A stretch of 64,000 bases of DNA. Origin: a bacterium BMS3Abin06. GTDB taxonomy: Bacteria > Nitrospirota > Thermodesulfovibrionia > UBA6902. Below the pieces are notes generated by a model. That model was not told the origin of the DNA. It saw nothing but the letters and a program-made list of their open reading frames with translations, and did no database searches. The DNA lies in the NCBI GenBank assembly GCA_002897895.1, contig BDSY01000087.1:1-64000 (forward strand), written 5' to 3'. The position numbers and the translations under genes were made by a program. Numbering within the stretch: position 1 is the stretch's first letter; the number at the start of each line of letters is the position of its first letter. Of this stretch, positions 43,055 to 50,645 are shown in pieces.

Positions 43055-44065
43055 ATGGAATTTGATTTAGTGCAGCAACAAGGCATCGAAGTTCAAAATC
43101 ATATGGTTGGCTCGTTCCGCAAAGAGATAGCCGGAGACGTTTCAATCGGACTGACTTCATCCCGGAAGTTTATCCCGAGTAAATACTTTTATGATGCCCG
43201 CGGATCACGGCTGTTTGAAGAAATATGCTCTTTGCCCGAGTACTATCCTACAAGGACTGAAATATCAATATTAAGATATGCCGCACCGGAGATCATGGGA
43301 CCTTTTGAGAGCGGGGACATTGTGGAATTGGGGTCAGGCGCGAATAAAAAAATACGCATGCTCCTTGATTCAGCCGGTGCATCGAGGCTCCAGTACCTGC
43401 GCTACGTGCCTGTGGATGTGAGTAAGACAGCGCTGATTGCGGCCTCAGAGGAATTAGTTGAATTGTATCCGGGCTTAAGTGTGCTTGGAATTGTGGCTGA
43501 TTTTACCCTCCACCTGGATGCGATCCCGGGCGACCGTCCGAGGATGTTCATTTTTTTCGGCAGCACTATCGGCAACTTTGATGAGGAATCACGCATGAGA
43601 TTTTTAAGGCATGTGGCTGATACGATGAATCCGGGGGACAGATTCATTGCAGGTTTTGATATGCTGAAGCCTAAGGAGGCATTGGAGTCAGCCTACAATG
43701 ATTCCCGCGGAATTACTTCCGAATTCAACAAGAATGTCCTGCATGTTTTGAACCGCGAATTAAATGCGGATTTCAGACAGTCGCATTTCGATCATATGGC
43801 CTTTTTTAATGAGGAAAAAGGGAGGGTGGAGATGCATTTGCGGGCAAACAGGGAGATATCGGTCAGGATAGGCGCCCTGGACCTGGATGTAAGCCTGGAA
43901 AAGGGAGAGACCATTCATACCGAAGTATGCGCTAAATTCAGCGAGGAAGATGTTGAGCAGATAGTCAGCAAGGCTGGCCTGTACATTGAACAGTGGTTTT
44001 TTGATTCCCGGAAGTGGTTTTCCATAGTCGAACTTGCAAAAGGTTACAGGAAAGAAATTTCTTGA
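43055..44065 (+). CDS. egtD: L-histidine N-alpha-methyltransferase
   Basis: SAM-dependent trimethylation of the histidine amino group to hercynine (trimethylhistidine), the first step of ergothioneine synthesis. 336 residues, the usual length for EgtD. FIPSKYFYDARGSRLFEEI and the L-P-E-Y-Y-P-T-R-T-E motif open the protein; IVELGSGANKKIRMLLD is SAM motif I; FIFFGSTIGNF and LHVLNRELNADF follow, and the C-terminal EVCAKFSEEDVE matches the family. AAAGGA precedes the ATG. Lies 80 bases after the Mo/cysteine-desulfurase fusion on the same strand; no egtB or egtC is nearby. Confidence 0.9.
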   Translation: MEFDLVQQQGIEVQNHMVGSFRKEIAGDVSIGLTSSRKFIPSKYFYDARGSRLFEEICSLPEYYPTRTEISILRYAAPEIMGPFESGDIVELGSGANKKIRMLLDSAGASRLQYLRYVPVDVSKTALIAASEELVELYPGLSVLGIVADFTLHLDAIPGDRPRMFIFFGSTIGNFDEESRMRFLRHVADTMNPGDRFIAGFDMLKPKEALESAYNDSRGITSEFNKNVLHVLNRELNADFRQSHFDHMAFFNEEKGRVEMHLRANREISVRIGALDLDVSLEKGETIHTEVCAKFSEEDVEQIVSKAGLYIEQWFFDSRKWFSIVELAKGYRKEIS

Positions 44066-44168
44066 CGGATATATATCCGAAGGCGTTACGGTTTTTGCCG
44101 TTGATAATCTTCCTGCTGAATTGCCAAACGATGCTTATGTAATTAAAAACCCTTCCTCCTGCATCTGA
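44061..44168 (+). pseudogene. saccharopine/lysine-ketoglutarate reductase-like fragment
   Basis: In the frame starting at 44061 the DNA reads LDGYISEGVTVFAVDNLPAE and then LPNDAYVIKNPSSCI before a stop. The V-x-V-F-A-V-D-N-L-P-x-E-L-P-x-x-A motif is typical of the alanine dehydrogenase/LOR-SDH family. No other part of such a gene is present. It is a small relic overlapping the egtD end. Confidence 0.4.
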
Positions 44169-44171
44169 ATG

Positions 44172-45623
44172 TTACAGGTTCTTTCCCTCTTTTTTAACAG
44201 GAAGGCTGATCTTGAAGGTGGCTCCTCCGCCCGGGTTGTTTTCCGCACTGATGGCTCCTCCATGTTGCTCGATGAGCCGTTTAGTAATAGCTAACCCCAA
44301 TCCGGTGCCTTTGGGCTTGGTTGTGAAAAACGGCTGGAAGATTTTATCTATTGCATTTTCGTCTATTCCCTTGCCTGTATCGGAAATCTCTATCTGCACG
44401 GTATTTTCCCCTGCATCATAAGAAGTCTTTACAAATAATGTTCCACCGTCCTGCATGGTGTCTATTGCATTGAGCAGCAGATTCAGGAATACCTGCTGCA
44501 GCTGCATGGGGTCAGCCATCAGTTCAGGAAGGCTTTTATCAAAATGCTTCAAAACATTTATTGATGTTGAGGTTTTCGATGAGAGAGATGGATGTTTCAG
44601 CGAGAAGGTAACTGTATCATTGAGTATCTCATTCAGATCTGAAACAGCGAGGTTGGGTTTAGGCGGCCTGGCAAACTTGAGGAGGCTTTTTATTAATGAA
44701 TCGATTCGTTTGATTTCATCAATTATTTTTAATATAAATTCTCTGTCTTCTTCTGATGTGAATGTTTTTTCAGAGAGCACTTCCATTGATAATTTGATGC
44801 CGGTAAGCGGGTTTTTGATTTCGTGTGCCAGTCCTGCCGCTAACTCTCCGAGCACCACCATTTGTTCAGTGCGCTGCATTTTATACATCTGTTCCTTCAG
44901 TGAAGCCGCCATATTGTTAAAGGATGCCGCCACTTCTTCAAACTCGTCCTTCAAACCTTCTATCCTGTAATCCAGGTTGCCCTCTTTTAAGCTCCGCGTT
45001 GCTTCCAGAAGCACATTGACCTGTCTTGTAAAACCTCTCATAAAGATAAAGGCTATGCCTGCGGCTAAGGGGGGGCCTATAGCCAGAAGTATGTAGAGAA
45101 CGGTTTTTGTGTCAGCTATATTCCCGAGAGCGGATTGAGTTTTTTTCTCAAGCTTGCTGCTTGCTATGCTGATCATGTTATTGACTTTTGTGATCAGATT
45201 TTCACCTGTCCTGAAGGCGCTGTCCTCTTCCGCCTTTAACCTGCCCGTATTTGCCCTTATGGTAAAGACCCTGCTTAATGCATCCTTATACTTATCAATA
45301 TCATTCCGTAACTCGGAGAGTCTTTCCAGCACATCTTCGGAGTGGTGGCACTCAAAACACTTGTCCGCCATCTTCTCCATATTTCTCACATTAAGGATAA
45401 CCGTATCAATACTCCTTGCAAAGCGTGTGCTTTTCAGGTTGAGGTCGGATTGCACTCTCTTGATATTTATTAACAGATGCTCCCTCAGTATTTCGACCTG
45501 GTGGAGTGTTATCAGGTTATCTAATTTTGCTGTTGCTGTTTCAATGGTGGTAATTATATATATGCCGGCCAGAAGGAAAATCAGGGAAAAGATGCTTAAA
45601 CCTATAATTATTTTCTTCTTCAT
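44172..45623 (-). CDS. membrane histidine kinase with periplasmic haem-c motif
   Basis: 483 residues: transmembrane helix 1 (5-28), a helical periplasmic domain, transmembrane helix 2 (about 172-195), HAMP, HisKA with H-box ELAAGLAHEIKNPLTG, and HATPase_c with NLLLNAIDTM, DTGKGI and GTGLGLAI. The periplasmic domain carries CFECHH at 89-94, a single CXXCH expected to bind haem c covalently. The ATG overlaps the stop of the upstream PhnD-like gene (TAATG), so the two are coupled. No response regulator is adjacent. Likely senses redox state, a gaseous ligand, or the partner binding protein. Confidence 0.88.
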   Translation of the reverse strand: MKKKIIIGLSIFSLIFLLAGIYIITTIETATAKLDNLITLHQVEILREHLLINIKRVQSDLNLKSTRFARSIDTVILNVRNMEKMADKCFECHHSEDVLERLSELRNDIDKYKDALSRVFTIRANTGRLKAEEDSAFRTGENLITKVNNMISIASSKLEKKTQSALGNIADTKTVLYILLAIGPPLAAGIAFIFMRGFTRQVNVLLEATRSLKEGNLDYRIEGLKDEFEEVAASFNNMAASLKEQMYKMQRTEQMVVLGELAAGLAHEIKNPLTGIKLSMEVLSEKTFTSEEDREFILKIIDEIKRIDSLIKSLLKFARPPKPNLAVSDLNEILNDTVTFSLKHPSLSSKTSTSINVLKHFDKSLPELMADPMQLQQVFLNLLLNAIDTMQDGGTLFVKTSYDAGENTVQIEISDTGKGIDENAIDKIFQPFFTTKPKGTGLGLAITKRLIEQHGGAISAENNPGGGATFKISLPVKKEGKNL

Positions 45624-46534
45624 TACTCATTTATGTAATCATAGGTGGCAAGATCGAGATTTATCTCTTTTGTATATTTATACACGTTTGCGTAATCATT
45701 ATCTGTTGTCTCGATGAATTTCTCAGCGCCGAAATCTCTCAATGCACTTTTGCCGGCAGGATCATTATGCATATTCAAGAGCGCCTCTTTCAGATTGTTC
45801 TTAATAGATACATCAAGGTCTTTTCTGACAGCCAGGCCATTTTCGGGCACATCAAGAAATTCTTCGAGTATAACCAGTTCTTTTGTAATTCTTTTGTCGA
45901 CATCTGCAAGCCTCCGGTATACGGTGTTTTTTGCAGCGCCTATATCCGCCTTCTTATTCAGAACATCATAGATTGCATCCTGGTGAGTGCCGGTAAAATA
46001 AGTCTCTTTAAAATAAGTCCTGTAATTGTCAATTCCGTGTTCCTTAAAGTAGAAAAGGGGAACGAGATAACCGGCTGTTGTTGCCTTGTCCACAAAGGCA
46101 AATATTTTCCCCTTCATCTCTTTTACGGTTTTAATGCCGCTGTCTCTCCTCACAAAGATTAAACCATGGTATGTAGATGTACCGTCAATGTACTGTGGTC
46201 TTGCAAGGACTTCAACGCCTAATTTTGCATGTGCCAGCGTATAGGTGAAGCTTCCGAAAAAAGCGCCGTCCAGACCTGCAGAGACAAAGTTATCAATAAT
46301 ATTTCCATACCGGGTCAGAACCTTCAGCTTTATATTTACTCCGGTCTTTTCTGCGACATAACCGGTAATGGGTTCATACCGTTCAATCTGGTTAAATATA
46401 TTACGCTCGGGGATAAGCCCTATGACAAGTGTCGTATCTATGGTTGACGGCGTTGTCTCATCGGGTGATGTTGTTTCCTGCTTGCTGCAGCCTGATATGA
46501 TGATTACACAGATTAATATAAATACCTTCACCAT
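45623..46534 (-). CDS. PhnD-like periplasmic substrate-binding lipoprotein
   Basis: 303 residues. Lipobox IISGC puts the mature lipid-anchored cysteine at 16. The rest is a phosphate/phosphonate-type binding fold (PF12974): LIPERNIFNQIERYEPITGYV, the GAFFGSFTY segment that usually contacts the ligand, FVDKATTAGYLVP and ENGLAVRKDL. No ABC permease or ATPase gene is nearby. Coupled by overlapping codons to a histidine kinase, it probably serves as a sensing subunit rather than a transporter part. Confidence 0.82.
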   Translation of the reverse strand: MVKVFILICVIIISGCSKQETTSPDETTPSTIDTTLVIGLIPERNIFNQIERYEPITGYVAEKTGVNIKLKVLTRYGNIIDNFVSAGLDGAFFGSFTYTLAHAKLGVEVLARPQYIDGTSTYHGLIFVRRDSGIKTVKEMKGKIFAFVDKATTAGYLVPLFYFKEHGIDNYRTYFKETYFTGTHQDAIYDVLNKKADIGAAKNTVYRRLADVDKRITKELVILEEFLDVPENGLAVRKDLDVSIKNNLKEALLNMHNDPAGKSALRDFGAEKFIETTDNDYANVYKYTKEINLDLATYDYINE

Positions 46535-46743
46535 ATTTAATTTTACCTTTTCTCCGGAGCAGATAACAATCTTACTAACCGTAAAATAACTCTTTATGCG
46601 TGAAATAACTCAAAAAAGAGAGACAACATTCAGGAGTTAATTACAGAGCCGGATAATTCTCAATAGGAGAAAGCGGGCAATAATTCAAAAAAATTACGGA
46701 GTTATATCTATAACAGATAATGAAGGGCAACTTTTAATAAAAC

Positions 46744-46759
46744 CGGTATGATACTTGCT
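46744..46759 (+). promoter_or_regulatory. candidate sigma-54 promoter of the OmcS-like cytochrome
   Basis: CGGTATGATACTTGCT keeps the invariant GG and GC at the correct 10-base separation, plus the TTGCT of the -12 box. The upstream box departs from TGGCAC at three positions. It lies about 100 bases before the ATG at 46860. The remainder of the 325-base gap holds nothing else that I recognise. Confidence 0.4.
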
Positions 46760-46859
46760 TATATTTAAATTTGCCGGCGTGATGGGCTTTGCTGCCGGCA
46801 AGCATCTATTGAATTTCGGATTATGCGCTCGATCAATCGGACAGAAAGTCAGGTGAAAG

Positions 46860-48044
46860 ATGAATTACAGCTTTATTTCATTATTACTTGTTTGTTTTCT
46901 GGCTGTTAATCCGCATTCGGTTTTGGCCAAAGTAAAAGGAATGTGCAGCAATTGTCACACCATGCATAACTCCCAGAATGGACAACCGGCAGAGGACCGG
47001 AATGATGCAGCCTTTACCCCGGCTGATGTGCAGAATTATCAGGTAGTAAATCTTTTAGTCAATACCTGCATAGGGTGTCATAGTTCCACGAGCGCTTCCA
47101 CTATTATAGACCTGGGGGGCGGCACAAGAATCCCGATTGTCTTTAACACGGTCGAGCCCGGCACACCCCTCGCAGGAGGTAACTTCTATTGGGTCGAAGC
47201 CAATGGCGATGCATACGGTCATAATGTCAGGACAGTAGACGGAACCCTTAATGAGGCCCCTGGCGGGAATACATCATTCGGGGTAGTGCCTAACAGTTGT
47301 GGTTTTGACGGTTGCCACAAATCCCTGGCATCTATTCGCTATGGCCCCGGACCCGGCCCGCTCTTCAACCCCATTATAGGAAACGGATGTATCGGATGTC
47401 ATGATCCCGCTCATCATGCGGATGATGAACAAAACATGCTTTCAGGCGGATACAAATATGTAGATGAGTCAGGCGGCGGTTACAGGTTTATTAACAAGGC
47501 AGGGAAAAACTACTGGGATATCCCGCCTCACAATCCCCCTGCAGTAGCCGGCATTGAAGACCCTGACTGGGAGCAAAACCCGGGGCCTGCCGCTCATAAT
47601 GAATATCAGGATTCCCCCAAGCCTTTTGCCCCCCTGGCATATGGAAGCGCCAGTCAGGGCATAAGTGACTTCTGTGCAGGGTGCCATAATGATTTTCATT
47701 CCTGGCCTGCCGGAGGTTCGCCCAACGGCGGCAACGGAGACCCATGGTTGAGACACCCGGCTTCTGTTGAATTGCCTGCAAGCGGCGAGTATACCGCCTA
47801 TACTACATATAACCCCGATGTGCCGGTTGCCCGGAAAGATGCCGCGGCCTTAAGCGCCTACTCAGGGCCTTCCAATACTGTTACCGCAGGGGCGGATAAG
47901 GTCATGTGTTTATCCTGTCACCGGGCCCACGCCAGTCCTTATAAAGATATGTTGCGCTGGGATTATAATACTATGATCGCAGGCGGTGGTTCCAACAGCA
48001 ACGGCTGCTTTGTCTGTCATTCTACAAAAGACACCGGCCAGTAA
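46860..48044 (+). CDS. OmcS-like multihaem c-type cytochrome
   Basis: 394 residues with a signal peptide (about 1-23). Six CXXCH motifs (CSNCH, CIGCH, CIGCH, CAGCH, CLSCH, CFVCH) and one CGFDGCH (CX4CH). The order and context, C-H-T-M-H-N-S first, G-G-N-F-Y-W-V, a C-H-N-D-F-H, then CLSCHRAHAS and a last C-H close to the C-terminus, resemble the Geobacter nanowire cytochrome OmcS. I infer an exported, possibly filament-forming electron carrier; overall similarity is from memory and should be verified. The preceding GGTGAAAG fits a ribosome site. Confidence 0.75.
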   Translation: MNYSFISLLLVCFLAVNPHSVLAKVKGMCSNCHTMHNSQNGQPAEDRNDAAFTPADVQNYQVVNLLVNTCIGCHSSTSASTIIDLGGGTRIPIVFNTVEPGTPLAGGNFYWVEANGDAYGHNVRTVDGTLNEAPGGNTSFGVVPNSCGFDGCHKSLASIRYGPGPGPLFNPIIGNGCIGCHDPAHHADDEQNMLSGGYKYVDESGGGYRFINKAGKNYWDIPPHNPPAVAGIEDPDWEQNPGPAAHNEYQDSPKPFAPLAYGSASQGISDFCAGCHNDFHSWPAGGSPNGGNGDPWLRHPASVELPASGEYTAYTTYNPDVPVARKDAAALSAYSGPSNTVTAGADKVMCLSCHRAHASPYKDMLRWDYNTMIAGGGSNSNGCFVCHSTKDTGQ

Positions 48045-48068
48045 ACATTCTTTGCCTATATGCTGCTT

Positions 48069-48512
48069 TTATATTGTCAGCAGATATTCATCAACCTCTG
48101 AGCGGATTTGCGCAACAACATCTTTCAGCGCTTCAACCAGTGACTTCATGTCTTCCCATTTAATGTTGAAGATATATGAATATATAAAGTAGTTCCTGAA
48201 AGAGAGATACCTGGAGAGCAATTGAAAAAGCTCAGGGGGTAGAATGCCGATCTCACCGGCTTTTCTGAGCACCTTCTCATGCCATCCCGGAGAATCATCT
48301 ATATCAAGCCTGTCAAATATGAGCATTTGCTTTAAGATACTTTCAATGCCGCTGTAAATATTTATTACAAAGGCTGCTATTGCCGCCTGCTCGGCAAGGC
48401 TGTATCCGGATTTTTCGGGTTTGTAAACAGAAAAGAGTTCATTCATTATTTTATCAATATTTTGAAACTCTCCTTTGTGGTATTCTTTTAATTCATCTAA
48501 TGTCATATTCAC
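48069..48512 (-). CDS. HEPN/HepT-like protein with degenerate motif
   Basis: 147 residues, all-helical, with features of HepT-like HEPN proteins: I-Y-S-G-I-E-S-I-L-K in the second helix and SFRNYFIYSYIFNIKW in the last. Active HEPN RNases have R-x4-6-H here; this one has R-N-Y-F-I-Y-S-Y, so the histidine is replaced. No MNT-type antitoxin gene is adjacent. Probably a non-toxic or decayed homologue. The ATG is preceded by TAGGAGGTGTG six bases upstream. Confidence 0.6.
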   Translation of the reverse strand: MNMTLDELKEYHKGEFQNIDKIMNELFSVYKPEKSGYSLAEQAAIAAFVINIYSGIESILKQMLIFDRLDIDDSPGWHEKVLRKAGEIGILPPELFQLLSRYLSFRNYFIYSYIFNIKWEDMKSLVEALKDVVAQIRSEVDEYLLTI

Positions 48513-48517
48513 ACCTC

Positions 48518-50224
48518 CTAAAGACGTCCTGATTTTATAATAGATAAAAGAAGACGCAGACCGAGCAGAAAGGCAACCAGAAACCCGCTCACTCCTATTG
48601 TTGATAATCCGAATATCTTGCCGCCGATATCGGCCTGCACAAGCATTGATGAAGCCACTATCGTGGCAGCAACCACTATGCTGAACGCAAGGCGGTTGCT
48701 TGAACGGTCAATATCTTTTATCAGGTCTCCCATCCCGATGGGATCTATTTTAAAACTCACTTCATCCCTCAGCGCCTTTTTCAAGAGCCTGTTCAACTGC
48801 CTCGGCGTATCAATGATCATATCTCCGATCTCCGTCACATTCTCTTTTGTCTTATCAAGTAACCTTTGAGGACTCAGCCGTTTTTTAACAAGTTTTGCAG
48901 CATAAGGCTCAGCAGCTGATACGGCATTGAAACCCGGATCAAGCTGTCTGCCGATGTTATCGAGTATCAATATGGTTTTATTCATCAACAGCAGGTCCGA
49001 AGGAACTTTGAGCCCGTATTTTATGACAAGGTGTGTAAGGGCCTCAAGATATTCAGGGAAATTGATCTCGGATATCGTAATGTCATAAAGGGGTTCGAGG
49101 AGATAGGCCAGGTCCGCCCTGAACTCCCGCCTGAAGGAGACCATATCGATTTCGTCGGCCACAAGTCCGATATCCAGATATACATCAATAAGACGGTCGA
49201 AATCCCTTTTCAGAACCGCCAGGAAGGCATTCGCAATATTTTCCATCATATCAGGCGTCAGCCACCCCACTATTCCAAAGTCCACCAGGCCTATCTTGCC
49301 GTCAGGCATCACAAAGATGTTGCCGGGATGAGGGTCTGCATGAAAAAAACCGTCTTCGAAAATCATCTTGAAGTAAGCATTTACCCCCCTTCTCGCCAGA
49401 TCACTCCTGTCAATTCCAAAGGCATCTATTGCCCTGATATCATCTATCCTTACCCCTTCGAGCCTCTCCATAACAATAGCTTTACCGGATAACAAATCAG
49501 GGTAAATTGCGGGAATACAGATATCCTCGTTCTCTGCAAAATTCCTTCTGAATCGCTGCAGGTTCTTGGCTTCTGCAATAAAATCAAGCTCCTTTTTTAC
49601 AGACCGGGCAAATTCATTGACAATCCCTTCAGGGTCGAAGAATTTACTCTCCGGGATATACTTCAGCATGAGGCGGGCGATAGCGTTCAAGACAGCTATG
49701 TCGGTCTCTATGGTGTTACGTATATCCGGACGTTGAATCTTTACAATGACTTTTTCACCGGTCTTGAGTACGGCATTATGTACCTGGGCAATAGAAGCGG
49801 CAGCAACAGGGACATCATCAAAATCTGCAAATATATCTTCAAGTGAGATTTTGAATTCGGATTCAATCATTCGCCTGGCTTTTTCCGATGAAAACGGCGG
49901 GACCCTGTCCTGGAGCTTTTTGAATTCATCTGCATACCGGTTTGTTATGAGGTCGGGTCTCGATGAGAGAATCTGGGCAAGTTTAATAAAAGAGGGGCCT
50001 AATTCACTGAAGGCCATCCTCAATCTCTGGGGAATGGTGTGCCTTTCGACTTCCTGCCACCGGGCAAAATATTTTATTCTTTTCCTGAGAGGAATAAACC
50101 GCTGAAGATTTACCTGTTCGATAAACTGGCCCAGACCGTGTTTGAGTAAAATATTGACAATCTGCCCTATGCGGTTAATATTTTTATATGTGTGCCAGAA
50201 TCTTAAGAGCCTTGTGATAGCCAT
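48518..50224 (-). CDS. ABC1/UbiB-family atypical kinase
   Basis: 568 residues. The N-terminal KxGQ-type helix is represented by SFIKLAQILSSRPDLI; the alanine-rich loop VAAASIAQVH replaces the glycine loop; EKVIVKIQRP carries the ATP lysine; FHADPHPGNIF and LVDFGIVGWL are the catalytic and metal loops. Two hydrophobic segments at the C-terminus anchor it in the membrane. UbiB proteins support quinone or other lipid metabolism; in a menaquinone organism the client is unknown. The stop of the gene is just upstream of the HepT-like gene. Confidence 0.9.
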   Translation of the reverse strand: MAITRLLRFWHTYKNINRIGQIVNILLKHGLGQFIEQVNLQRFIPLRKRIKYFARWQEVERHTIPQRLRMAFSELGPSFIKLAQILSSRPDLITNRYADEFKKLQDRVPPFSSEKARRMIESEFKISLEDIFADFDDVPVAAASIAQVHNAVLKTGEKVIVKIQRPDIRNTIETDIAVLNAIARLMLKYIPESKFFDPEGIVNEFARSVKKELDFIAEAKNLQRFRRNFAENEDICIPAIYPDLLSGKAIVMERLEGVRIDDIRAIDAFGIDRSDLARRGVNAYFKMIFEDGFFHADPHPGNIFVMPDGKIGLVDFGIVGWLTPDMMENIANAFLAVLKRDFDRLIDVYLDIGLVADEIDMVSFRREFRADLAYLLEPLYDITISEINFPEYLEALTHLVIKYGLKVPSDLLLMNKTILILDNIGRQLDPGFNAVSAAEPYAAKLVKKRLSPQRLLDKTKENVTEIGDMIIDTPRQLNRLLKKALRDEVSFKIDPIGMGDLIKDIDRSSNRLAFSIVVAATIVASSMLVQADIGGKIFGLSTIGVSGFLVAFLLGLRLLLSIIKSGRL

Positions 50225-50268
50225 TGTATTTTATTGTTCGGCAACCGTTAACTGTGAACGGTTACAAC

Positions 50269-50589
50269 TCATGATTCTTCAGACCGGGATGATCCCTCAA
50301 GCTTTTTGACTCTTGCGGAAAGGGCGGTCAATTTTTTTTGTATCTTTTCGACCTCTTCCTTTGTCGGAATATTCATTTTCTCAAGGGCCTTGTTTACAAG
50401 CTCTGATATATTCCTGTTCAGCTCCTCCCCGGATTTACCGACCTTTTCCGAACATTCTTTCACAAGCCTTGCACCCTGGCTTTCACTCAGCTCTCCCTTT
50501 TTAATGAGTTCATCAACCAGCTCCTTAAGTTTTTCCGGTACGCCGATTCCCACCATTAATGCCTTGTATACTATTTCATTGATAGACAT
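50269..50589 (-). CDS. phasin-like coiled-coil protein
   Basis: 106 residues from the ATG at 50589 (MSINEIVYKALMVGIG; GGGAGGG-like site upstream); the longer frame to 50619 has no ribosome site. An N-terminal helix with V-P-E-K-L is followed by a long charged helix and a C-terminal heptad region (KLTALSARVKKLE). It resembles small polyhydroxyalkanoate granule-associated or phasin-family proteins often found next to UbiB genes. Its function is unknown. Confidence 0.65.
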   Translation of the reverse strand: MSINEIVYKALMVGIGVPEKLKELVDELIKKGELSESQGARLVKECSEKVGKSGEELNRNISELVNKALEKMNIPTKEEVEKIQKKLTALSARVKKLEGSSRSEES

Positions 50590-50645
50590 AATCAAACCCT
50601 CCCTTTCAAATCTGTGCAAAAATAATTTATAAAAAACACCCGGAA

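Noticed and set aside
44172-45623. CXXCH in the kinase as a chance motif
   Set aside because: It lies in the predicted periplasmic region of an organism rich in c-type cytochromes, so it was kept as a finding, though one motif alone is not proof.
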